This document shows positions 12,719 to 18,864 of a DNA stretch of 18,864 nt, piece by piece. Under the pieces are notes generated by a model. The model saw only the letters and a program-made list of their open reading frames with translations, ran no database searches and had not been told where the DNA came from. This DNA comes from Bacillota bacterium. GTDB lineage: Bacteria; Bacillota; Clostridia; Clostridiales; Clostridiaceae. The translations under genes and the position numbers were made by a program. The DNA lies in the NCBI GenBank assembly GCA_023435985.1, contig JAEZKY010000083.1:1-18864 (forward strand). Reading direction: 5' to 3'. Positions within the stretch are counted from its first letter, which is position 1; each line of letters begins with the position of its first letter.

Positions 12719-14554
12719 TTGAGTAAAAACAAGTTCTTAAAAAAGATGGTTTCAATTGTTGTGATGTCAAGTTTTATGGTAACAGGAATGGTATTAAGTC
12801 ATTCTAAGAATGCATCTGCGGTAACAACCAGTAGCATTCCTAATCATGTATTAGTAGGTTATTGGCATAATTTTAGTAATGGAGCAGGAGACATTAAACT
12901 TAAGGATGTTTCACAAAACTTTGATGTTATTAATCTTTCATTTGGAGAGCCAACTTCAGTTACTTCAGGAGATATAAGATTTACTCCATATAATGAGAGT
13001 GACACTGATTTCAAAAGTGACGTTCAATATCTTCAAAGCAAGGGGAAAAAAGTTTTGCTATCTATTGGAGGACAGAATGGGGAAGTACAGCTAACAAGTA
13101 GTACAGCTGTTGACACTTTTGTCAGTTCTGTAAGTAGTATTATTGATAAATATGGATTAGATGGATTAGATGTAGATTTTGAAGGGCATTCTCTTTCTTT
13201 AAATGCGGGAGATAAAGATTTTAAAAATCCAACAACCCCTGTTATAGTTAATACAATTAGTGCTCTAAAGCAGTTAAAATCTAAATATAGTAATAATTTT
13301 GTATTAACCATGGCACCAGAGACATTTTTTGTTCAGCTTGGGCACACATATTATGGTGGGTTAAATTCAAATGTTGATAATAGAGCAGGAGCATTTTTGC
13401 CAGTAATTTATGGGCTTAAAGATCAGCTTAACTGGCTTCAAGTTCAGTATTATAATTCAGGATCAATAAATGACATAAATGGTAAAGCTCAATCCATGGG
13501 AAATGGAGAGTTTTATGCCTCTTTAGCTGATATGCTTTTAACAGGTTTTAATGTAAATAATGATTCTAATTATTTCTTCCCAGCATTAAGGCAGGATCAA
13601 GTGGTTATTGGGGTTCCAAGCTGCAATTACGCTGGAAATGGCTATGTTTCAAATGCTGAACTTCAAACTGCCCTAGATGGATTAATTAATGGAGGAACTG
13701 TTGGAAGTTACAAGATTAATAATAAATATCCTAATTTAAGAGGTCTTATGACTTGGTCAATAAATTGGGACCAATATTCAAACTTTGCTTGGTCAAATTA
13801 CTTTAGAAGTTATTTTAATAATTTAACTCCACCCGTAAATAAACTTAGTGCAGCAGTATTAAGTTCTTCAGGAGTTACTAATGGAAGTTATTCAATATCT
13901 GCAGTAATTCCAGCTAATAATACTGCAACTTCTTATAAAATTTATGAAGGATCAACAGTGGTGACTTCAGGAAATTTAACAGCTGGACAACCAGCTAAAA
14001 CAATAAATTATAATGTTACCTCGAAAGCTGCAGGAACTTATACTTATAAAGCTGAATTAAGTGATGGAAGTAGCACTGTTACTTCAAATCAAATTACAGT
14101 GACAGTTCCAAAAGCAGGAGAAAACACATTACAAGCAGCAGTATTATCTGCTAGTAATGTAAATAACGGAGCATATACTTTAACTGCTGTAGTGCCCAAA
14201 AATAATACTGCAACAGGTTATAAGATATATGAGGGAACGACAGTTATTTCCTCAGGAACCTTAACTCCAGGGGCAGACCAAGTGAATATTTCCTATGCTG
14301 TTACAAATAAAGCTAAAGGAAGTTATGATTATACAATAGTCTTAAATGATAATACAAGTTCTGTTACTTCTAACAAGATTACAGTAGTTGTACCGGATTC
14401 TTCAACAGGCAATGCATGGGTTCCAAATCATGCATATAATATTGGTGATATTGTAACTTATAATGGTAATACTTATAAATGTATTCAAGCGCATACTTCG
14501 TTGGTAGGTTGGGAACCAAGTGCTGTACCAGCTTTGTGGCAAATACAGCAATAG
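12719..14554 (+). CDS. secreted GH18 chitinase with two Ig-like modules and a chitin-binding domain
   Basis: This 611-aa exported enzyme hydrolyses beta-1,4 bonds in chitin. Residues 1-34 are a signal peptide ending NASA. The glycoside hydrolase 18 barrel spans about 43-365: the SIGG strand (115-118) and the catalytic motif DGLDVDFEG (148-156) with acid/base Glu 155, then QVQYYN (241-246) and MTWSINWD (344-351). Two similar modules (374-464 and 469-558), both with NTAT.YKIYEG and TSN.ITV, are Ig/fibronectin-like spacers. The C-terminus (565-609) is a CBM5/12-type domain with WVPNHAYNIGDIVTYNGNTY and closing aromatic residues. The start is TTG with GGGAGAGGG five bases upstream, and the basic n-region begins there. 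The gene stands alone with a strong terminator. A palindrome over its -35 suggests control by chitin breakdown products. Confidence 0.95.
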   Translation: MSKNKFLKKMVSIVVMSSFMVTGMVLSHSKNASAVTTSSIPNHVLVGYWHNFSNGAGDIKLKDVSQNFDVINLSFGEPTSVTSGDIRFTPYNESDTDFKSDVQYLQSKGKKVLLSIGGQNGEVQLTSSTAVDTFVSSVSSIIDKYGLDGLDVDFEGHSLSLNAGDKDFKNPTTPVIVNTISALKQLKSKYSNNFVLTMAPETFFVQLGHTYYGGLNSNVDNRAGAFLPVIYGLKDQLNWLQVQYYNSGSINDINGKAQSMGNGEFYASLADMLLTGFNVNNDSNYFFPALRQDQVVIGVPSCNYAGNGYVSNAELQTALDGLINGGTVGSYKINNKYPNLRGLMTWSINWDQYSNFAWSNYFRSYFNNLTPPVNKLSAAVLSSSGVTNGSYSISAVIPANNTATSYKIYEGSTVVTSGNLTAGQPAKTINYNVTSKAAGTYTYKAELSDGSSTVTSNQITVTVPKAGENTLQAAVLSASNVNNGAYTLTAVVPKNNTATGYKIYEGTTVISSGTLTPGADQVNISYAVTNKAKGSYDYTIVLNDNTSSVTSNKITVVVPDSSTGNAWVPNHAYNIGDIVTYNGNTYKCIQAHTSLVGWEPSAVPALWQIQQ

Positions 14555-14640
14555 ATAAAATTAAATGGCATTATTGTAATACATGATGAATTTCAATCCG
14601 CCTTCTATATTATGAATATGTAAATAATTATTTTTAAGTA

Positions 14641-14682
14641 ATAAGCAGACATAAAACGAAAGTATGATTTATGTCTGCTTAT
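14641..14682. terminator. bidirectional terminator between chitinase and cyclase genes
   Basis: Arms 14641-14655 and 14668-14682 form a perfect 15-bp stem (core AAGCAGACATAAA) around a 12-base loop, with A/T-rich flanks on both sides. It lies between two convergent genes, 16 bases from the cyclase stop, and can end both transcripts. Confidence 0.75.
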
Positions 14683-14697
14683 ATTGTTAACATGAAT

Positions 14698-15276
14698 TTA
14701 TATTTCGGCAATGACTCTGCAAGAGAGACCAGAGAAGCCGCTCATGTTTGTAGGGAAAGTATATACTGTGAAAGATTTTTTAGGAGCTTCTTTTAATAAT
14801 AAATCTAAATTAACAAGATTTTCAATGATGAAAATCCCCTTTTCTGCACAATGTAAATCAATGCGATGATGATCCTTAGGTTTCTTAGCTCCTGCCATAT
14901 CTACCCCTATAAAACTTACCTTCTTACCAATAAGATAATCTACTAGTTCATCAGATAATTCGATGTATGTTGAAAAATATTCTTTTGTACCATAGCCATA
15001 TTGCTTTAATATCCCTGAATGAAATAATACAAAATCATTTTCTTTTATGTCGCTTAAATCTAAATCTTCTAATTTTACTTCACCAGTTTTTATATGGCTT
15101 ATATCAAATATTTTACCGTTTGTAATAATATTATCTAGTGAAAATTCCCCATTCATGACATCTAAATGAGTGCCTATATGTCCAGATTTTTCGGCTGCTT
15201 CATTAGTAGCTTTAGTAGTAGAGTGTATTTCATCTAACATTTCTTTTTTTATTTTAAAACTTAAATCAATTTTCAT
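14698..15276 (-). CDS. cyclase-family metal-dependent hydrolase (kynurenine formamidase-like)
   Basis: This 192-aa cytoplasmic protein belongs to the putative cyclase/kynurenine formamidase family (PF04199 type). The metal-binding signature appears as GHIGTHLDVM (residues 32-41: His 33, His 37, Asp 39), followed by FVLFHSG (82-88), GVDMAGAKK (124-132), and the family's closing HCAEKGIFIIENLVNL (142-157). The usual PxH after the HxGTHxD motif is absent, so the third ligand must come from elsewhere, for example DHHRID. It may open or close an amide or lactone; the substrate is not readable. GGAGG precedes the ATG by seven bases. It is divergent from a MarR gene, and both promoters carry matching operator-like sites, so MarR control is likely. 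Confidence 0.85.
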   Translation of the reverse strand: MKIDLSFKIKKEMLDEIHSTTKATNEAAEKSGHIGTHLDVMNGEFSLDNIITNGKIFDISHIKTGEVKLEDLDLSDIKENDFVLFHSGILKQYGYGTKEYFSTYIELSDELVDYLIGKKVSFIGVDMAGAKKPKDHHRIDLHCAEKGIFIIENLVNLDLLLKEAPKKSFTVYTFPTNMSGFSGLSCRVIAEI

Positions 15277-15303
15277 TTAATAACCTCCATCATATTTATT
15301 TAA

Positions 15304-15418
15304 TTTCCCAGGAAACAACATCATAATATCATAATATTATTTCCTTGTAAACTATTTTTTAAAAACAATGTTGAATACATGTGTGATATGAGGTATAATA
15401 TAATTGTTTCCGAAGAAA
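15304..15418. promoter_or_regulatory. divergent cyclase/MarR promoters with matching operator sites
   Basis: Minus strand, for the cyclase: TTTACA (15351-15346), 17-bp spacer, TATTAT (15328-15323). Plus strand, for MarR: TTGAAT (15371-15376), 17-bp spacer, TATAAT (15394-15399). Just downstream of each predicted start is one copy of the same 15-bp site, facing opposite ways: TTTCCCAGGAAACAA (15304-15318, plus) and TTTCTTCGGAAACAA (15418-15404, minus), 12 of 15 identical with a dyad TTTC-N3-GGAAA. These are good candidates for MarR operators repressing both genes. Confidence 0.55.
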
Positions 15419-15443
15419 TTAATTTTAAAAGGAGGTTGTGATC

Positions 15444-15932
15444 GTGAAAACGGAAAATGCAAAATTCGAAATAGATTTAATAATAACTAAGCTTATAGCA
15501 GCCTTTGAACATATAAATAATTCGGTGGATAGTCATGAGGATGAAGTAAGAAACTGGTTAATCAAATATGGTTATAAGGATCTTTACGATATGGGCTTAA
15601 TGCTCTCAGAAATTCATACGATTAACTGCATTGGAAAAAATCAATTGACTAATGCAACATTCATATCAAAAGAATTAAGTATGACCAAAGGTGCAATATC
15701 TAAGATTACCAGTAAGCTGTTAAAGAAAGAATTGATAAAAGGAAATCACTTGGAAAATAATAAAAAGGAAATTTATTATACACTGACAGCAAAAGGAAAA
15801 GAAGTATTTAAAATACACGAAATACTCCATAAAGATGAACATGAAAAATTTATTAAAATATTAAGTAAATATGATAAAGAAGGATTAAACACTATAAATA
15901 GTTTTCTAGATGACTTAATAAGTGAAATTTAA
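15444..15932 (+). CDS. MarR-family transcriptional regulator
   Basis: This 162-aa protein is a MarR-type winged-helix dimer. The helix-turn-helix is within TNATFISKELSMTKGAISKI, followed by SKLLKKELIKG and a charged wing with EIYYTLTAKGKEVF; flanking helices (about 3-50 and 120-160) would make the dimer interface. Cys 63 or so (INCIGK) is the only cysteine. I chose GTG 15444, eight bases from AAAGGAGG, over GTG 15438, which is only two bases away. It is divergent from the cyclase gene and 16 bases ahead of a mini-chemoreceptor whose ribosome site starts at its stop codon, so the two form an operon. The inducer is unknown; MarR proteins usually sense small phenolic or oxidising ligands. Confidence 0.85.
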   Translation: MKTENAKFEIDLIITKLIAAFEHINNSVDSHEDEVRNWLIKYGYKDLYDMGLMLSEIHTINCIGKNQLTNATFISKELSMTKGAISKITSKLLKKELIKGNHLENNKKEIYYTLTAKGKEVFKIHEILHKDEHEKFIKILSKYDKEGLNTINSFLDDLISEI

Positions 15933-15948
15933 GGAGGAGAAGATAATT

Positions 15949-16479
15949 ATGCAAGAGAATAACAATTTAATAAATAATAGAGAAACACAGGTTAAAGAAT
16001 GTATTGAAACTATATCTAATTTATTAAATGAAATGAAGGGAAATATAGGTTTTTCAGAGGAGGTAGCTAGCAGAGGAGATGAAGTGAGTAGTTTTATTTC
16101 AACCTTTGAAGGGCTTTTAACTCATACAAAATTTATAGAAAATATCTCATTGGAAATAAATGATGTTGCATCTAGAACTAATTTGCTGGCACTTAATGCA
16201 TCAATAGAAGCTGCAAGAGCAGGTGATGCTGGTAGAGGATTTTCAGTAGTTGCAGATGAAGTTAAAAAGCTTTCTATTGGAACAAAGGAATTGGTTTTAA
16301 GTATGAATGATACATTGAAAAAGATGTATTCTTTGACTGAGGAAGCAAATGCTGAAATAGAAAAATTAAAGAACAGGTCAAATAATATACAACAAGCTAG
16401 AAGTAACTTTTCTAAGGTAAGTAATGAAATGGATATTATACTTACCAAATTTGATGAATTAAAAGAAATGACTAAGTAA
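15949..16479 (+). CDS. soluble mini methyl-accepting chemotaxis-like protein
   Basis: This 176-aa protein has only the signalling tip of a chemoreceptor. The hairpin NDVASRTNLLALNASIEAAR (residues 71-90), then AGDAGRGFSVVADEVKKLS, is the CheA/CheW contact region. About 70 residues of coiled coil lie before it and 65 after, far fewer than a full receptor, and there is no transmembrane helix, HAMP, PAS or ligand domain. The glutamate pairs of methylation helices are not evident. I chose ATG 15949, which follows AAGGAGGAGAAG; the frame is open from 15922, overlapping MarR. It is the second gene of the MarR operon. It might modulate receptor arrays or act as an adaptor under MarR control. Family membership is sure, the role is inference. 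Confidence 0.8.
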   Translation: MQENNNLINNRETQVKECIETISNLLNEMKGNIGFSEEVASRGDEVSSFISTFEGLLTHTKFIENISLEINDVASRTNLLALNASIEAARAGDAGRGFSVVADEVKKLSIGTKELVLSMNDTLKKMYSLTEEANAEIEKLKNRSNNIQQARSNFSKVSNEMDIILTKFDELKEMTK

Positions 16480-16598
16480 GAAGCATTAAATGCAAGGAAG
16501 ATTTATTAAATATTTTATAAAATTTTTATAATTAATTTAAAGTAATTTTAAATAGGAATTTTATAATGAATTCATAAAATCATATGGGAGATGATATT

Positions 16599-17081
16599 GT
16601 GAATCATTATTTAGATAGCATATATGAACAATTAAAAACAGCAGATATTACTCTTACTTATCAGCGTAAGGTTATACTACAAGTTTTATTTGAGAATAAA
16701 GATAATCACTTAAGTGTTGAAGAGCTTTATCATTATGTTAGAATAAAAATTCCGGATACTGGTCTGGCTACAGTCTATAGGACTTTAGAATTACTATATC
16801 AATTTGGAATAGTGAGAAAATTAACATTTGGAGATAATATTACTCGTTATGAGATGGTTTTAAGCGAAAGTGAACATAAGCATCATTTTATATGTAAAGA
16901 GTGTGGAGAGATTATAGATGTAAAAGATGATTTTATAGGTATTTTCAATGATAGGATCAGTAATAAATATGGGTTTTATCTTACAGAGCAAAGCATAGTT
17001 TTTGAAGGTTTATGCTCACAGTGCTTAAAAGAAAATCAACAGTTAGTGCAGATAGGCAGTAAAGTTAAGAGTAGCAGCTAG
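16599..17081 (+). CDS. fur: Fur-family metal-responsive repressor
   Basis: This 160-aa regulator has an N-terminal winged helix (TYQRKVILQVL, then HLSVEELYHYV and GLATVYRTLELLYQFGIV) and a C-terminal dimerisation domain with metal ligands: the HKHHFICKECG stretch and a second CxxC in GLCSQCL, which hold structural zinc. GLATVYRTLELL and the FGDNITRYE stretch fit true Fur (iron) better than PerR, which has VATVYNNL and a different ligand set. I chose GTG 16599, seven bases from GGGAG; ATG 16584 has no ribosome site. It probably represses iron uptake. TATAAT (16562-16567) runs into the palindrome ATGAATTCAT, a possible autoregulatory site, though it is not a classical Fur box. A terminator follows. 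Confidence 0.85.
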   Translation: MNHYLDSIYEQLKTADITLTYQRKVILQVLFENKDNHLSVEELYHYVRIKIPDTGLATVYRTLELLYQFGIVRKLTFGDNITRYEMVLSESEHKHHFICKECGEIIDVKDDFIGIFNDRISNKYGFYLTEQSIVFEGLCSQCLKENQQLVQIGSKVKSSS

Positions 17082-17107
17082 AGTAAGTCTAGTTGCTGCT
17101 TTTTTAT
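17071..17107 (+). terminator. terminator of the Fur gene
   Basis: AGCAGCTAGA (17073-17082) pairs with TCTAGTTGCT (17088-17097), one G-T pair, five-base loop, followed by GCTTTTTTAT. The stem begins inside the last codons and includes the stop codon. Confidence 0.8.
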
Positions 17108-17131
17108 GTTATTTATATATTTATTATATAG

Positions 17132-17165
17132 AATACAGTCATTGATTTGGCTGTATTTATTTTGT
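17132..17165 (+). terminator. second hairpin after the Fur gene
   Basis: AATACAGTC (17132-17140) pairs with GGCTGTATT (17149-17157), with one G-T pair, and TATTTTG follows. It may be a backup terminator. The rest of the gap to 17278 shows no gene. Confidence 0.45.
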
Positions 17166-17278
17166 GTGCTATTTATAGTTATAAAATGTAACAACTAGAA
17201 ATATATATTAATTATTTTGGTATTTTATTGATAATTAAACAGCGGCGATATATACTAAACCTATAAAAATACTATGAA

Positions 17279-17306
17279 TTGAATTTTAAAAATGATTAAT
17301 TATAAG
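17279..17306 (+). promoter_or_regulatory. possible promoter of the oligopeptide-binding gene
   Basis: TTGAAT (17279-17284), 16-bp spacer, TATAAG (17301-17306), giving a leader of about 90 nt. GGCGATAT at 17244-17251 resembles a sigma-D -10 but lacks the matching TAAA -35, so I prefer this one. Confidence 0.35.
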
Positions 17307-17402
17307 CAGCCTGTACAAGAGAAAAATATCTTAGATAAACATAGTAATTTAGGTTCTTTAAGTAATATGCACATTATAAATTAATGAAAAAGGGGAGTAA
17401 TT

Positions 17403-18864
17403 ATGTTTTACAGAAAAAATAAATTATTAGCTGGAATGATTTTAGCCTTGTTATCAATATCATTTCTAACTGGCTGCGGATCTACCTCTGCAGAAATACC
17501 AACTAATGCACCTTCAACTTCGCAAAGCTCTGATGATGGTTCTGTACTTAGGTATGCAGTTGAATCTTCGCCAAAAGGACTATTCAACCCATTATTATCA
17601 AATACTACTTACGATAATAATGTAAATAATTTGGTATATTCACCATTGATTTTATTAGATGAAAATAATGAATTTAAACCAGGGCTTGCAGAGAAATATG
17701 AGTTTTCAGATGATCAGCTTACTTTAACCTTTCATTTAAGAAATGATGTTAAGTGGCAGGATGGAGAGGATTTTACAGCTGATGATGTAGCTTTTACATT
17801 TACAAGTATGGCTGACCAAAAGTATACAGGTCCAAGATTTAATGAAATTTCAAAGATAGCTGGAGCACAGGATTATCATGATGGCAAGGCAGACGCTGTT
17901 AGTGGAATAAAAGTTATTGATAAAAATACAATAAGCTTTACTTATACTAAAACCTATGCACCTGCACTATCTAACTTTTCACAGCGTGGTATTCTTCCAA
18001 AGCATATTTGGAGCAAAGTAAATATTGCAGACTGGGATAAACAAAGTGATTTGCTTAATAAACCAGTAGGAACTGGCCCTTTTAAGCTTACAGATTTTAA
18101 GCCAGACCAATATGTGGAATTAGCAAAGAATGATACTTATTTTGGCGGAACACCTAAAATTGATAAGTTTATCTTTAAAGTTACTAATGCAGAAACAGAA
18201 CTTTCTGAATTAGCTAAAGGAGATCTTGATGTAGTAGAGCTTTCAAGCACTAAGGAAGAAGATTTAAAAACCTTGAAAGATGCTGGTATAAAGATTGAAG
18301 AAAAACCAAGTGCAAACTATCAATTTATGACTATGAATAGTAACCGCGAATTTTTTAAAGATAAGAGAGTTCGTCAGGCAATCACTTATGCTATAAACAG
18401 AAAAGGAATTGTAGATAGCTTGTTGGGTGAACATGGACAAGTTATAAATACACCAATATCTTTAGCTGGCTGGGCTTATCCAGAATCAGGACTTAATAGT
18501 TATGACTATAGCATTGATAAAGCAAAAGAGCAATTAAAGGAAGCTGGCTGGAATGATAATAATGGAGTTCTTGAAAAAAATGGCAAGCAGTTTGAAGTAG
18601 ATCTAATGGTACCAACAGGCAATAAAATTCGTGAACAAAGTGCTCCAATTATTCAACAAAATTTAAAAGATGTTGGTATCAAAGTTAATATAAGCACTAT
18701 GGATGTTGCATCTGCTATGGATAAGACTAAGGGAGAAGGAGATTATGACATGGGTCTTCTCGGCTTTACATTAGAAGTAGATCCAGGTGATGCGGATCGT
18801 TATTGGTCTTCAAGTATTGCAAATGGCTCACAATTTAATTTCTCGAACTTTACTAATGCTCAAA
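17403..18864 (+). CDS. oligopeptide ABC transporter substrate-binding lipoprotein, 3' truncated by window
   Basis: This is the first 487 codons of an extracellular solute-binding protein of family 5 (OppA/DppA type). Residues 1-24 are a lipoprotein signal with the lipobox LTGC, Cys 25 being the lipidated residue, followed by a Ser/Thr-rich tether. Family landmarks include LAEKYEFSDDQLTLTFHLR, KWQDGEDFTADDVAFTF, GTGPFKL, RVRQAITYAINR and AKEQLKEAGW. It binds peptides, or possibly nickel or other ligands, outside the membrane and hands them to an Opp-type permease, whose genes would be expected beyond the window. GGGGAG precedes the ATG. The family usually has 520-600 residues, so about 50-100 residues are cut off. 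The neighbouring protease could supply its substrates. Confidence 0.9.
   Translation, partial: MFYRKNKLLAGMILALLSISFLTGCGSTSAEIPTNAPSTSQSSDDGSVLRYAVESSPKGLFNPLLSNTTYDNNVNNLVYSPLILLDENNEFKPGLAEKYEFSDDQLTLTFHLRNDVKWQDGEDFTADDVAFTFTSMADQKYTGPRFNEISKIAGAQDYHDGKADAVSGIKVIDKNTISFTYTKTYAPALSNFSQRGILPKHIWSKVNIADWDKQSDLLNKPVGTGPFKLTDFKPDQYVELAKNDTYFGGTPKIDKFIFKVTNAETELSELAKGDLDVVELSSTKEEDLKTLKDAGIKIEEKPSANYQFMTMNSNREFFKDKRVRQAITYAINRKGIVDSLLGEHGQVINTPISLAGWAYPESGLNSYDYSIDKAKEQLKEAGWNDNNGVLEKNGKQFEVDLMVPTGNKIREQSAPIIQQNLKDVGIKVNISTMDVASAMDKTKGEGDYDMGLLGFTLEVDPGDADRYWSSSIANGSQFNFSNFTNAQ

Noticed and set aside
16560..16580. Possible PerR/Fur box at the Fur gene promoter
   Set aside because: Only ATGAATTCAT is a true palindrome; the match to the 7-1-7 consensus is poor.
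17244..17251. GGCGATAT resembling a sigma-D -10 element
   Set aside because: No TAAA-type -35 lies at the required distance, and a sigma-A-like promoter is found nearer the gene.
1..18864. CRISPR arrays, tRNA, rRNA, insertion sequences
   Set aside because: No regularly spaced repeats, cloverleaf sequences, rRNA blocks or transposase genes were seen on either strand.

Overview
The window looks like a chromosomal segment of a low-GC, spore-forming Firmicute of the Clostridium cluster I type (for example the C. beijerinckii group). This rests on very AT-rich intergenic DNA, strong AGGAGG ribosome sites, TTG/GTG starts, clostridial-style chemoreceptors, a Fur regulator and secreted chitinase and M4 protease. 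I made no database search, so the genus is an inference.

Layout. 1-730: a compact unit with an overlapping leader ORF, a 56-aa single-span membrane protein, and a probable convergent antisense RNA; it has the architecture of a type I toxin-antitoxin locus. 734-1990: an HxlR regulator divergent from a Cys-motif flavodoxin-like reductase, sharing a palindromic promoter region. 2009-2580: two very small proteins and one copy of a repeated element. 2620-5971: a second HxlR regulator divergent from an 859-aa protein that joins a degenerate PfkB-like domain, an AAA+ ATPase and a RyR domain. 5970-8223: an M4 metalloprotease with a long structured leader, then a scar where a second copy of the HxlR/RyR-ATPase pair seems to have collapsed through a 9-bp direct repeat. 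8313-10125: an MglB-like sugar-binding protein and a cupin. 10184-12290: a chemoreceptor whose promoter lies inside a segment bounded by perfect 20-bp inverted repeats, a probable invertible switch. 12621-14682: a GH18 chitinase with two Ig-like modules and a chitin-binding module. 14698-16479: a cyclase-family hydrolase divergent from a MarR-mini-chemoreceptor operon, with a matching operator at both promoters. 16599-18864: a Fur regulator and the start of an oligopeptide-binding lipoprotein, which runs off the window.

The genes fit a saprophyte that secretes chitinase and protease, takes up sugars and peptides, and tunes chemotaxis. Three regulator/target pairs (two HxlR, one MarR) are each divergent with identifiable promoters. 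The points most worth following are the PfkB-AAA-RyR protein under HxlR control and its collapsed paralogue, the candidate invertible chemoreceptor promoter, and the candidate type I toxin-antitoxin unit with a decayed second copy downstream of the RyR gene.
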